NCBI GenBank assembly: GCA_945906765.1
Contig: CAMDRF010000008.1
Span: forward strand, 1 to 57,267
Source of the DNA: Nitrosovibrio sp. Nv4
GTDB lineage: Bacteria; Pseudomonadota; Gammaproteobacteria; Burkholderiales; SG8-39
Length of the DNA: 57,267 nucleotides
Direction: 5' to 3'
Shown: positions 16,392 to 24,425 of the stretch, piece after piece
How the letters are laid out: every line of letters starts with the position of its first letter
Numbering within the stretch: position 1 is the first letter of the stretch
Program-made: the position numbers and the translations under genes
The notes under the pieces: generated by a model
What the model was told of the DNA's origin: nothing
The model's input: the letters and a program-made list of their open reading frames with translations, nothing else
Database searches by the model: none

Positions 16392-17249
16392 TTACTTCTC
16401 TTTCTTCGCCGGCACGTCTTTGTTGCCGATTCGCTTCCGCTCTTTGGTCTCGATCTTCTTGATGCTTTTGGCCACCGGCAGTTCTTCGGGCATCGTACCC
16501 CCCAATTCCTGGATGGTTTTCCGCACCTTCGCGCCCACTTCACGATGCGTCCGGTTCGCTGCGTCTTTCCCCTTTACCTCGTCCCGGCGCAACTTCTCCT
16601 CGGCCTGGGTCGCGCGAAACAGATTCGCCGCCAGTTCCGTGCTGCCCATGTGATCCAGAATCTTCTGGTTCTTTTTCAAACCTTTCCGACGGTGTATGTC
16701 TTCCTGTTTTAACCCGCCATAAAGCCCCAGATACCCGTGATTTTGAAAGATGGCGTAGTCAATGGGTTTGATGACGCCCGCATCCTTGGCTGCACCGGCC
16801 TACTGGACGTTATGGTGGCGAATCTCTCCACGTAATAACAGGCGCCGATTCTCTTCGATATGTTCGTCCGCCAATTCCTGCCGCCGCGTCTGGATCGCAA
16901 AGTAGGTCTGACCCTGCGCCACGATCTCCTTATTGGGATCGGCGTTCTGAATGGCTAGATAGCAGGCGTAGCGAGACAACAATGTGACATCAATCTCTCG
17001 CTTGCCACCTTTTCCGATCTCGATCATTTTGCTGACGTCAGCAAAATGATCCTCAATACGATGCCCGCTATTGAAACACGCGAGTTTGGCCTTCTTAACT
17101 ACGGCTTCGAAGTTCCGGTACTGCGTGTATTCCAGAACTTCGGCCAAATCGCGACTCTCCCAATACTCGGAATTCGCATCGTTCGTGCGTTTGATCCGCT
17201 CGAAGGGCGAAATAGGATCTCCGGTGGGTTTCTCAATTTCCTTCGCCAC
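16392..17249 (-). pseudogene. dinD: dinD-like gene (BRO-N/DNA damage-inducible protein D) with an in-frame amber codon
   Basis: The whole protein is readable in one frame from GTG 17249 to 16392, apart from a TAG at 16800-16802. The N-terminal part has SEYWESRDLAEVLEYTQYRNF, split here as WESRDLAEVLEYTQYRNF, and SGHRIEDHFADVSKM. After the stop the same frame continues AGAAKDAGVIKPIDYAIFQN, HGYLGLYGGL and ILDHMGSTELAANLFRATQ to KKEK. Relatives carry Leu at this point (HN-x-QLA), so TTG to TAG is the simplest explanation. It is otherwise full length. The start codon overlaps the mod tail stop codon. Confidence 0.85.
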
Positions 17250-17309
17250 TATTTCTTCCCTCCCACGCTAACCTCGACAATGGTCATGGTGTCGTTGCCG
17301 AAGATGTCC
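17249..17309 (-). pseudogene. 3' tail of a type III modification methyltransferase gene (mod-like)
   Basis: The last 19 codons, DIFGNDTMTIVEVSVGGKK-stop, end on the dinD start codon. The FGNDTMTIV-type ending and the position in front of dinD and res suggest a type III Mod subunit. The rest is replaced by the 5' part of a DUF2806 gene in another frame. Confidence 0.5.
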
Positions 17310-17616
17310 AATCATCCGCTACGTTCTGAGGAGCCGACTTGTCTTCGAGAAGTGGCAGCGCGTTCTGTGTGATCGCCTCGATGTTTGATTGCTTTGTCGC
17401 CTCTTCCTCTAAGAAACGGTGCATCGCGCGTCTGTGGAGGTCAGTCACCTGAATCCGAGATTCAGCCTGAATTCGATTTGCCTCGGCGTCTGCCTTCGCC
17501 ACCCGGACAATCTGGTACGGCTTGAAGACACCGCCGACCGCATCTGAGATCTTCTCGATCAGGACGGTCGCGGGTTTCGTGAGATCACCGAGCTTCGTTA
17601 GTGGGTTGTCTGTCAT
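17310..17616 (-). pseudogene. 5' fragment of a DUF2806-like gene
   Basis: Begins MTDNPLTKLGDLTKPATVLI, then EKISDAVGGVFKPYQIVRVA and HRFLEEEATKQSNIEAI, the typical opening of DUF2806 proteins. It stops matching after QNVADDW, where the mod tail begins in another frame. About one third of the expected length is present. Confidence 0.6.
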
Positions 17617-17816
17617 GGATTTGAGACCGAGAAATCGACCCCATAAGCGGGGCGCTTGTTTTACCTCGAAACTGGGGCCGAAATAAGAAAGGATACTGCC
17701 CCCGCTAACGCATAAAGGTGGCAGACCACGTGTCTCCTGCACGACCATCTCCCGGAAAGCCAAGCCTGGAATGGCTCTCCAGAATACGGCTTCGCCCGAT
17801 CGAGGAGAGACGAGCT

Positions 17817-18011
17817 TTATCCATGCAATGCCTCAATGGCCTTCGGGTTTGAAGCAACGATCTTGAGCAGCGCCCTGGCGGGCCCGGCGGGCTGGGTGCG
17901 TTGCTGTTCCCAGTTTTGCAGCGTGCGCAGGTTCACGCCGATCAATTTCGCGAACTGGCTCTGGCTGATCCGAGCGGCCTCGCGGATGTCGCGCACGTCC
18001 GGCGCGATCAT
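17817..18011 (-). CDS. XRE/HigA-type helix-turn-helix antitoxin
   Basis: 64 residues: PDVRDIREAARISQSQFAKL, then GVNLRTLQNWEQQRTQPAGP, a complete HTH_3 motif, and LKIVASNPKAIEALHG. It is shorter than usual at the N-terminus. The start overlaps the DUF1016 stop (ATGA), so translation is coupled to a nuclease gene that is itself 5'-truncated. Confidence 0.75.
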   Translation of the reverse strand: MIAPDVRDIREAARISQSQFAKLIGVNLRTLQNWEQQRTQPAGPARALLKIVASNPKAIEALHG

Positions 18012-18465
18012 CGTTCATTCTCCCCGCGGTTGAGCTCCGCCTCGAGCTCCTCGACCGTCGGCAGGCTGCCCTTGAGGTTCTCGGGGAGCTGCTCGACGAT
18101 CTTCGTCTCCCACCCGGCGACACCGATCGGCTTCTTCAGGTCACGCAACGCGTATTCGACGACGATCCTGTCCTTCGAACGGCACAGCAGCAGGCCGATC
18201 GCCGGCTGGTTGCCGGGATAGCGCAGGAGATCGTCAAGCGCGGAGAGATAGACGTTGATCCGCCCGATGAACGCCGGATCGAAGGGGAGCGCTTTCAATT
18301 CGATGACCGCGTAGCAGCGCAGCTTGAGGTGGTAGAAGAGCAGGTCGAGGAAGTAGTCGCGGCTCGCGAATGCGAGCTGGACTTGCCTGCCGACGAACGC
18401 GAAGCCCTGCCCAAGTTCGAGCAGGAAGCGAGCAATCTCGCCAATTTGATAGCTATCGTCGATGT
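18008..18465 (-). pseudogene. C-terminal PDDEXK-nuclease part of a DUF1016 (YhcG-like) gene
   Basis: From about 18465 the frame reads IGEIARFLLELGQGFAFVGR, RDYFLDLLFYHLKLRCYAVI, ELKALPFDPAFIG and QPAIGLLLCRSKDRIVVEYA to the stop. The nuclease core (D-x-L, E-L-K) is intact. The N-terminal half, including the start codon, is missing; only a TTG at 18298 could start translation. It is coupled to the XRE gene downstream. A copy with the reverse problem, N-terminus kept, is at 20726-21222. Confidence 0.75.
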
Positions 18466-18503
18466 CCTCCGACTTCGCTACCGTCTGCGTACGCTGGCCG
18501 CCA

Positions 18504-18866
18504 TCATGCCGCCTTCTTCAGCCGCTGCTCGATCGGCTTCACTGACAGCCGCAGTCCCGCCGCACCGAGAATGGCCGTGAAGCTACGCAGTTCGGGATTG
18601 CCGGATTTTGAGAGCATCCGGTAGGTTGCCTCGCGAGTCAGCTTGGACTTGCGCGCGATCGCGGCGACGCCGCCGCGCGCTTGCGCGATGTGACGCAAGG
18701 CGAGCATGAGCACACCTTGATCGCCATCTTCAATTGCCGCTTCAAGGTAAGCTGCCGCCTCCGCGGGGTCCTTCAGGCGCTCGATCAGCCACGGCTCATG
18801 TGGCACGCTTGCCGGGACGAGCTTTTTCCGTCCGGCGCTGATAGTCTTGGAAATACGTTTTGGCAT
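18504..18866 (-). CDS. HigA-like antitoxin (addiction module antidote, HTH)
   Basis: 120 residues from MPKRISKTISAGRKKLVPAS. EPWLIERLKDPAEAAAYLEA is the typical antidote opening; GGVAAIARKSKLTREATYRM then LSKSGNPELRSF is the helix-turn-helix. It overlaps the 3' end of the toxin gene by 71 bp, more than usual. Toxin-first order and families point to HigBA. Confidence 0.85.
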   Translation of the reverse strand: MPKRISKTISAGRKKLVPASVPHEPWLIERLKDPAEAAAYLEAAIEDGDQGVLMLALRHIAQARGGVAAIARKSKLTREATYRMLSKSGNPELRSFTAILGAAGLRLSVKPIEQRLKKAA

Positions 18867-19146
18867 TTTCGATATCCCTTCGCTGTGTCCTCTTGTCGCC
18901 GCCGCAGAGCAAAAGCAGAATGGTCTTGCCGGGGCGGGCGAAATACACGCGATAACCGGGCCCCCAATCGATCCGAAGCTCGGATACCGCTTCGCCGGCC
19001 GGCTCAACGTCGCCGAAGTTACCAAACGAGGCTCGGTCGATCCTCGTCTTGATCCGCGCTCTTGCTTGGCGATCCGCCAACTCCTCCAGCCATCGGGCGA
19101 ACAGATCAACGCCGGTGGCGGTCACGTAGTGGTGAATCTGAAACAT
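18796..19146 (-). CDS. HigB-like addiction module killer protein
   Basis: 116 residues: FQIHHYVTATGVDLFARWLE, RARIKTRIDRASFGNFGDVE, SELRIDWGPGYRVYFARPGK, LLLLCGGDKRTQRRDIENAK. This is the phage-derived Gp49/HigB type of RelE-fold ribonuclease toxin, full length plus a basic tail of about 15 residues (RRTEKARPGKRAT) that covers the antitoxin start. TACAAT near 19151-19156 (minus strand) is a possible -10 box. Confidence 0.87.
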   Translation of the reverse strand: MFQIHHYVTATGVDLFARWLEELADRQARARIKTRIDRASFGNFGDVEPAGEAVSELRIDWGPGYRVYFARPGKTILLLLCGGDKRTQRRDIENAKTYFQDYQRRTEKARPGKRAT

Positions 19147-19158
19147 GGCGATTGTAAT

Positions 19159-19245
19159 CTAAAAGTCACGCACGCTCTTGCCTCCCATATGGCGCTTCAT
19201 TTCGCGCACGCCTTTGACCAGTCGGTCGAAACGTTGATTGTCCAT
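19159..19245 (-). pseudogene. N-terminal stub of a HigA-type antitoxin gene
   Basis: MDNQRFDRLVKGVREMKRHM then GGKSVRDF-stop, 28 residues. The opening matches the pre-HTH segment of HigA/NadS antitoxins (F-x-x-L-V-x-x-V-x-E-M-K); the helix-turn-helix is gone. Confidence 0.5.
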
Positions 19246-19270
19246 GTGTGATGTAAGTGTGTGATGCAAG

Positions 19271-19345
19271 GGTCCGGGCTCAAGGCCGCGGCCAGTTTTC
19301 GAGGGTCAATCCGGATATGCGGATGAAGTGGCGCGTGTTACCAGA
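19271..19345 (-). pseudogene. 3' tail of a VapC gene, duplicated with 20162-20228
   Basis: Reads GNTRHFIRISGLTLENWPRP-stop. About 67 bp match the end of the vapC relic at 20172-20484 with four differences. Nothing upstream in frame is VapC-like. Confidence 0.7.
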
Positions 19346-19404
19346 AGCACCATTGTGCGACGCTGCGCCGGAACTTCGTGGCGAGTGCACCGATCGCTTT
19401 CTCG

Positions 19405-19506
19405 CTAAAGCAAAGCGAGATTCATTTCGAGAGGGCGGCGCGGCTCGAGATCCCGGAACAGCTCTAAAAACTGCTCTACGAATTCGAGGTACTCGTCGTC
19501 GGTCAT
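19405..19506 (-). CDS. Micro-ORF following a nucleotidyltransferase
   Basis: 33 residues, MTDDEYLEFVEQFLELFRDL then EPRRPLEMNLALL, strongly acidic and helical. It starts on the stop codon of the nucleotidyltransferase (ATGA). Small acidic proteins in this position are common behind such nucleotidyltransferases; function unknown. Confidence 0.5.
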   Translation of the reverse strand: MTDDEYLEFVEQFLELFRDLEPRRPLEMNLALL

Positions 19507-20076
19507 GGTCCGGTGCGCCCCGCGCGGCGCCGAAGGTCCTCGACAGCCGGCCATTCCGAAAAAAGTTCGGCGTACTGCCTGATTCTCACCCAGTCGAGCG
19601 ACGGGGACACCTCGATCAGCCGCTGTATATCGGCGCGATCCTGCAACTCCCGGCGTGGGTCATTCTTGTACGCCTGGATCTTCAGGCCGATCAAGTCTTC
19701 GGGTTCGACGCACTTGATGCCACAAAGGGTTCTGGCGGAGGCACGCCTCAGCATCGCCAGACTGAGCGGGCGTCGCGCGAGCACGAAATCGACAGGCCCG
19801 GGGCCTGCCATCTGCAATACATCGTCGGACGCGTGGAAGACCGTAAACCCATCGCTTTCGAGCGCCTGCCGCGCCACCGCACCTTGCGTCAATCAAAAAG
19901 TCGACGTCATTGGTGGCGCGCTGAACGCCCCACGCTGCCAGCGCGAATGCGCCGATCAGGGCGTGGTCCACCCCGGCCGCTTCAAGGCGCCCATGGACGG
20001 AATCGAGCAGGGTGATTATCGAAGCAATGGCGATATCGATCCGATTGGATGCTCTGCGTGGACAGGCAGCGCGCAA
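19503..20076 (-). pseudogene. Nucleotidyltransferase (MNT/AbiEii-like) with a frameshift
   Basis: The first part has HALIGAFALAAWGVQRATND then VDFLID, the G-x-F-A-L-A-x-W-G / D-V-D-F-L nucleotidyltransferase signature. The continuation QGAVARQALESDGFTVFHAS, VDFVLARRPLSLAMLRRA and EDLIGLKIQAYKNDPRREL is in another frame; the shift is near 19890. Without it the protein would be about 190 residues. Either a pseudogene or a base-calling error. Such enzymes act as toxins or antitoxins (nucleotidylation) in known pairs. Confidence 0.7.
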
Positions 20077-20171
20077 GCTGCATTATCGCAAATGGCGCCT
20101 GCGTCTTCCACGTTCGGGCATCCCGCTCGCATGGTACCTACCTGATAGTCCCCAAAAGAGTGGGTCTGGGC

Positions 20172-20484
20172 TCAAGGCCGCAGCCAGTTTTCGAGCGTCA
20201 ATCCGGATATGCGCATGAAGTGGCGCGTATTGTCAGTCACGCACACCAGGCCGAGGGCGTGGGCGTGTCCGGCGATCAACGGATCCATGCGCCCGCTCAA
20301 AAGCCAGCTTGGCGGCCTTGCTGTGGCGGGATTGACCGATGCCCCGCCAGATTTCGGCCGCGCTGATCGCCGAGAGGGCCAGCGATCCGCCCGGGGCGAG
20401 AAGGATCTTTTCCCGGATTCGCTCGCTTCCCAATTCACGCTGCAGCAGGGCTACCAGCATGCAGGTGTCGAGCAGATAGCGCAT
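20172..20484 (-). pseudogene. VapC-type PIN toxin gene with internal deletion and frameshift
   Basis: The start MRYLLDTCMLVALLQRELGS, then SAISAAEIWRGIG, gives the first acidic positions. The end, in another frame, reads DPLIAGHAHALGLVCVTDNT then RHFMRISGLTLENW. About 40 residues between KAAKLAF and the D-x-L-I-A-G-H helix are missing. The 3' end is duplicated at 19271. Confidence 0.75.
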
Positions 20485-20499
20485 CAGCGCCTGTATTTG

Positions 20500-20697
20500 G
20501 CGCCGAAGTCGAATGGTCCAAGCTGGGCGAGTGCGTCAACAGCCTCTTGGCGCGCATTTCCGCGTTGGCGATGTGACGGCAGTTCCAGATCACCATGCGT
20601 GGGTCACTTCCTGATGCGCTTTGATGATGACGTCCCGGCTGGCTCGCGCGGCGAGATAGCTGATGACAGTTGTTTCAACGTAGACCCGTCGATTCAT
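20500..20697 (-). pseudogene. PIN-domain gene reduced to its two ends
   Basis: MNRRVYVETTVISYLAARAS then RDVIIKAHQEVTHAW-stop is the opening of a PIN subfamily protein of about 150 residues. In the next frame VIWNCRHIANAEMRAK, from the late part of the same family, follows at once. A further frame gives DALAQLGPFDFGAKYRR, which resembles a VapB antitoxin tail in front of the vapC relic. Confidence 0.6.
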
Positions 20698-20725
20698 GGG
20701 TCAAGTCTAGTGGAATCGGCTGGCT

Positions 20726-21222
20726 TTACCCGTCCAACGCCTCAATCGCCTTCGGGTACGACGCGATGATCTTCGTCTCCCGCGCGGCAATACCGCTCCG
20801 CCTGGGTCCGGCACTTTTCCATCAAAGCGATGTGGTGGTACCAGGGGATTCGTGCAAGAACCTCTTGCACGATTGCCCGCCCCGGCCACGCAGCGGCAAT
20901 CCAGATAGGCCGCGCGCAGGTCCGCGGAGAGCCGGTCGATGACCTTGGCGCCCCAGCCCGCGCGCTCCTGACGATCGAGGATCATCCGGCCGATGTCCCA
21001 GTAGAGCAAGACCATCGCCGCGTTCGCGGCCATGACCACCCGCAGTCGCTCCGCCTGGATGCGCCGCTTGATCGCTCTGAGGGTCTCGGCGTAGTCGCGA
21101 GGCAGCCCGGCGCGCGGTGGGGAAACCGGGAAGAAGGCTCCCTCCCGCGTTTTCCCGCGCGAGCCGCGCGTCGGAGCCGCTGCCCGCACAAGGGCTTTTG
21201 TGGTCTTCTTCCTAGCAGCCAT
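20726..21222 (-). pseudogene. DUF1016 nuclease-XRE module collapsed by internal deletions
   Basis: The DUF1016 N-terminus is intact (LPRDYAETLRAIKRRIQAER, then YWDIGRMILDRQ and AKVIDRLSADLRAAY). Short pieces follow in changing frames: AAAWPGRAIVQEVLARIPWY, HHIALMEK and then ARETKIIASYPKAIEALDG-stop. The last of these joins a DUF1016 end (ETKI) to the tail of an XRE antitoxin. The order of the pieces is that of the intact two-gene module. Compare 17817-18465, where the C-terminal half survives. Confidence 0.7.
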
Positions 21223-21295
21223 ACTGGAGTTGCGCCGTTTCCGTGGACGGTTTAGCGCTTGCGGGCCGAGCTTCGAGAACCCGACGTCGAACTTT

Positions 21296-21856
21296 CTATT
21301 CCGCCCACAGGCTGGCCAGACCGAACGCAATCGCATCAAACGGCGGCTGCGAGACGCTGGCGTCGTTCTCCAGCACGGAGAGCAGCAGCCAGTTGCCGTC
21401 ACGGTTCTCGAAAACTTCCAGGGTCTTGAGGTCGGGATCCACCAGCCAGCAGTGCGCCACGCCGTTGTGCGCGTAGAGCGGCAGCTTCTCGGCCCGGTCA
21501 ACTTTTGCGGTGGACGGGGAGAGAATTTCGCAGATCCAGTCGGGCGCGAGCTCGAACCAGGCGGCATCGGGCAGCTTGGGCATGCGCGCGCGCTTCCAGC
21601 CCGCGAGATCCGGCACCAGAACGTCCGCGCCCAGGTGCAACTCCGGTTCGTCCAGGATCCACCAGCCGCCAGGGCCATGCATTCCGTGGTCAAACGGTCC
21701 ACCCAACTTGACCCCCAGCGACGAATACGCCCGGGCATGTTTCGGCGCGGGGCGCGGGTGGGTGTGGAGCACGCCCCGGATGATCTCGCCCACCAGGCGC
21801 TCGGGCAGGGCGAGGATGTCGTCGTAGGTGGCCGGCTTAACGGCGGGTAGACCCAT
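21296..21856 (-). CDS. Uma2-family (DUF820) PD-(D/E)XK endonuclease-like protein
   Basis: 186 residues starting MGLPAVKPATYDDILALPER, with VGEIIRGVLHTHPRP, VLVPDLAGWKRARMP, DWICEILSPSTAKVDRAEKL and LPLYAHNGVAHCWLVDP. The acidic residues of PDLAG and CEILSP plus the K of the following helix form the nuclease-like site. The family is widespread and of uncertain role. Confidence 0.88.
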   Translation of the reverse strand: MGLPAVKPATYDDILALPERLVGEIIRGVLHTHPRPAPKHARAYSSLGVKLGGPFDHGMHGPGGWWILDEPELHLGADVLVPDLAGWKRARMPKLPDAAWFELAPDWICEILSPSTAKVDRAEKLPLYAHNGVAHCWLVDPDLKTLEVFENRDGNWLLLSVLENDASVSQPPFDAIAFGLASLWAE

Positions 21857-21961
21857 GGTGCGTCTCCGGTGGCGCGAGTTTCGGCGCGCGCTCGTCACGC
21901 ACGACGCAGCAGCCAAAGTCGTCGCGCGCTACAGGTACGTAGGCCCAGGTTCTGGTTGTTT

Positions 21962-22330
21962 TCATGCTGCTTGCTTGAGCAGCGGCCAGCGCACGTCGAT
22001 CTCGTCCCATGGCACGAACACCCGGCCGGCATCGTCCTTTGCGATCACTGTCCATTCCATCAAGGCCGTGACATCCTTGTGCACGTTGCGGTAGTGGCGT
22101 TCGAGGCGCTTGGCCAGGGCGTAGATCGTCAGCGGCCCGGACGCTTTCAGGAACTCCACCAGTTCCCAGCGCTTCGGGGTAAACACCTCGCCGAACTGCG
22201 CCATCGTGCGAAAGCCGACGCCGAAATAGGGCGTTACCGACCGGCCGGACTTCGCTTTGGTCAGCGCCTCGCCAAAGCGCGCGAGACTTTTTTCCACGCT
22301 TCCCCCAACTCTCACTTTCAGCACGCTCAT
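21962..22330 (-). CDS. HVO_A0114-type winged-helix antitoxin (TumA-like)
   Basis: 122 residues. FGEVFTPKRWELVEFLKASG, PLTIYALAKRLERHYRNVHK and DVTALMEWTVIAKDDAGRVF form a winged-helix DNA-binding domain of the HVO_A0114 group. It overlaps the upstream toxin by 4 bp. Role as antitoxin and regulator is from the family pairing with DUF6516. Confidence 0.8.
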   Translation of the reverse strand: MSVLKVRVGGSVEKSLARFGEALTKAKSGRSVTPYFGVGFRTMAQFGEVFTPKRWELVEFLKASGPLTIYALAKRLERHYRNVHKDVTALMEWTVIAKDDAGRVFVPWDEIDVRWPLLKQAA

Positions 22331-22605
22331 GATTCAGTCTCCTTCACATCCCGCAGAAAATCACTCAGCAGCGTCGGCACGTCTTTGAACGTATGGCGCA
22401 TCTCCGCGCCCCGGACGTGCCGGTGATCTCCCTTGCCGCGCTCGTTGTCATAGCCCACCACACGCTTTCCGCCCACCACATAGACCAGCCGGTATTTGAT
22501 GCGATGCTCCGAAGGATGCAACGGCACCGATACTTCCCAGACCACCCCCTCGATTACGCCGCGTCCATAGGTTTCTTTCATCCGATGGAGCAGTCTTGCC
22601 TTCAT
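22327..22605 (-). CDS. TumE-family toxin (DUF6516)
   Basis: About 92 residues from MKARLLHRMKETYGRGVIEG. EVSVPLHPSEHRIKYRLVYV, GGKRVVGYDNERGKGDHRHV and TFKDVPTLLSDFLRDVK are the DUF6516 signature (YDNE-x-GKGDH-x-H). The start could be 12 bp further upstream. Toxin precedes antitoxin. TTTACA with CATGAT 17 bp downstream (minus strand, about 22657-22630) is a plausible promoter. Confidence 0.82.
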   Translation of the reverse strand: MKARLLHRMKETYGRGVIEGVVWEVSVPLHPSEHRIKYRLVYVVGGKRVVGYDNERGKGDHRHVRGAEMRHTFKDVPTLLSDFLRDVKETES

Positions 22606-22667
22606 GGGGCGTATCATGTCCTATATGGTATGGCGTGTAAAGCCCCATACGGAGTAACGCGACAAAG

Positions 22668-22694
22668 TTGCATTCATCCTGATCGGGCTAGAAT
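22668..22694 (+). promoter_or_regulatory. Candidate promoter of the dehydratase gene
   Basis: TTGCAT (22668-22673) and TAGAAT (22689-22694) are 15 bp apart, slightly short of ideal. The expected transcript start would fall almost on the ATG at 22702, so the mRNA could be leaderless; no ribosome-binding site is visible before the ATG. Confidence 0.35.
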
Positions 22695-22701
22695 CCTCCG
22701 C

Positions 22702-24405
22702 ATGGCGCAAGAAAAATCCCAAGGCTTATCAAAAGGCCTGACAAATTACGGCGACCCGGCTTTTTCGCTGTACTTGCGGCGCTCGTTCGCCAAGAGCATG
22801 GGTTATTCGGCCGAGATGCTGGCGCGCCCGGTGGTCGGCATCGCCGATTCGCGCAGCGGCTTCAACAACTGCCACCGCCATTTCCCGGAACTGATCGAGG
22901 CCGTGAAGCGCGGCGTGATCGCGGCGGGCGGACTGCCGATCGAATTTCCGACCACGTCCCTGGGCGAGGTGTTCCTCAGCCCGACCTCGATGATGTTCCG
23001 CAACCTGATGGCGATGGACGTGGAGGAAATGGTCCGTGCCCAGCCGATGGATGCGGTGGTGCTGGTGGGCGGCTGCGACAAGACCGTGCCGGCGCAATTG
23101 ATGGGCGCGGCGAGCGCCGACGTTCCCGCGGTGCAGTTGCTGGCGGGGCCGATGATGCCGACGTCGTACCGCGGCGAGCGGCTCGGCGCCTGCACCGATT
23201 GCCGGCGGTTCTGGGCCATGTATCGCGCGGGCAAAGTGGACGCGCAGGGCATCGCCGACGTCGAAGGCAATCTCGCGACAACCGCCGGTACTTGCGCGGT
23301 GATGGGGACCGCCTCCACGATGGCTGCGCTCGCCGAGGCGCTCGGCATGGCGCTGCCGGGCAGCGCGGCGATACCCGCGGTGCACGCCGACCGCCTGCGC
23401 GCCGGGGAAGCGAGCGGACGCCGCGCGGTGGAGTTGGTGAAGAATCCGATCCGTCCGTCGCAGATCATCACGCAACGGTCGGTGGAAAACGCGGTGCGTG
23501 TATTGCTGGCGATTGGCGGTTCGACCAATGCGATCATTCATCTCACCGCCATTGCCGGACGGGTCGGGGTGAAGATCGACCTGAACCGGCTGAACGAGGT
23601 TTCCGACTCGACGCCGGTGCTGGTGGACCTGAAACCAACCGGCCAGTTCTACATGTCGGACCTCTATGCCGCGGGGGGCGTGGGCGCGGTGCTGAGGGAA
23701 TTGAAGCCGCTGCTGCACCTGGAGTGCATGAGCGTGACCGGCGAGACGCTCGGCCAGCGCCTGGCGCACGAAGAAGGCGCGTGGGTGGACCGCGCGGTGG
23801 TGCGTCCGCTGTCGGATCCGCTGGCGAAGGAGGGCGGGCTGGTGGCGCTGTTCGGTTCGCTCGCGCCCAACGGCGCGATTCTCAAGCGCTCGGCCGCCGA
23901 TGCAAATCTGTTCGAGCGCGAGGGCCGGGCGGTGGTGTTCAACTCGCTGGATGATCTCGCGGCGCGCGTGGACGATCCCGCGCTCGACATCACGGCCGAC
24001 GATTTCATGGTGTTGCAGAACGCCGGGCCGAAATCCGGCTACGCCATGCCCGAGGCGGGCTACCTGCCGATCCCGCAGAAGCTGGCGCGCGCCGGCGTGA
24101 AGGACATGGTGCGGATTTCGGACGCGAGGATGAGCGGCACGGCCTACGGCACCATCGTGCTGCACGTGTCGCCCGAAGCCGCGGCCGGCGGCCCGCTCGC
24201 GCTGGTGCGCAATGGCGACCGCATCAGGCTTTCAGTCAAGCAGCGCAAGATCGATCTGCTCCTACCTGAAAATGAATTATCGAAACGGAAGGCTGCCTGG
24301 AAACCGCCGGTGACGCCGCCGGCGCGCGGCTACGCCAAGCTCTACATGGACCACGTGCTGCAGGCGGAGCACGGCTGCGACTTCGACTTTCTTCGTAAAG
24401 CGTAA
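22702..24405 (+). CDS. Dihydroxy-acid/sugar-acid dehydratase (IlvD/Edd family)
   Basis: 567 residues. The Fe-S and Mg sites of the family are recognisable: GFNNCHRHFPEL, VLVGGCDKTVPAQLMG, CTDCRRFW and AGTCAVMGTASTM, plus GPKSGYAMPEAG and RISDARMSGTAYGTIVLHVS near the end. IlvD makes 2-oxoacids from branched dihydroxyacids; many paralogues dehydrate aldonic acids (arabonate, xylonate, galactonate). Absence of other ilv genes nearby makes a sugar-acid or catabolic role possible. Single gene facing a convergent neighbour. Confidence 0.88.
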   Translation: MAQEKSQGLSKGLTNYGDPAFSLYLRRSFAKSMGYSAEMLARPVVGIADSRSGFNNCHRHFPELIEAVKRGVIAAGGLPIEFPTTSLGEVFLSPTSMMFRNLMAMDVEEMVRAQPMDAVVLVGGCDKTVPAQLMGAASADVPAVQLLAGPMMPTSYRGERLGACTDCRRFWAMYRAGKVDAQGIADVEGNLATTAGTCAVMGTASTMAALAEALGMALPGSAAIPAVHADRLRAGEASGRRAVELVKNPIRPSQIITQRSVENAVRVLLAIGGSTNAIIHLTAIAGRVGVKIDLNRLNEVSDSTPVLVDLKPTGQFYMSDLYAAGGVGAVLRELKPLLHLECMSVTGETLGQRLAHEEGAWVDRAVVRPLSDPLAKEGGLVALFGSLAPNGAILKRSAADANLFEREGRAVVFNSLDDLAARVDDPALDITADDFMVLQNAGPKSGYAMPEAGYLPIPQKLARAGVKDMVRISDARMSGTAYGTIVLHVSPEAAAGGPLALVRNGDRIRLSVKQRKIDLLLPENELSKRKAAWKPPVTPPARGYAKLYMDHVLQAEHGCDFDFLRKA

Positions 24406-24425
24406 CGACTACTTCGAGTAGTCGT
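24405..24425. terminator. Bidirectional hairpin between convergent genes
   Basis: ACGACTACT and AGTAGTCGT, perfect 9-bp arms around TCG. It covers the stop codons of both converging genes. There is no T-run, so termination efficiency is uncertain. Confidence 0.5.

Noticed and set aside
16800-16802. Amber codon in dinD as programmed readthrough or pyrrolysine
   Set aside because: Homologues have an ordinary Leu there, no readthrough signal was seen, and the host type is not known to use pyrrolysine.
22619-22645. Imperfect inverted repeat upstream of the TumE-type toxin as an operator
   Set aside because: The arms match poorly once aligned; not enough to call a site.
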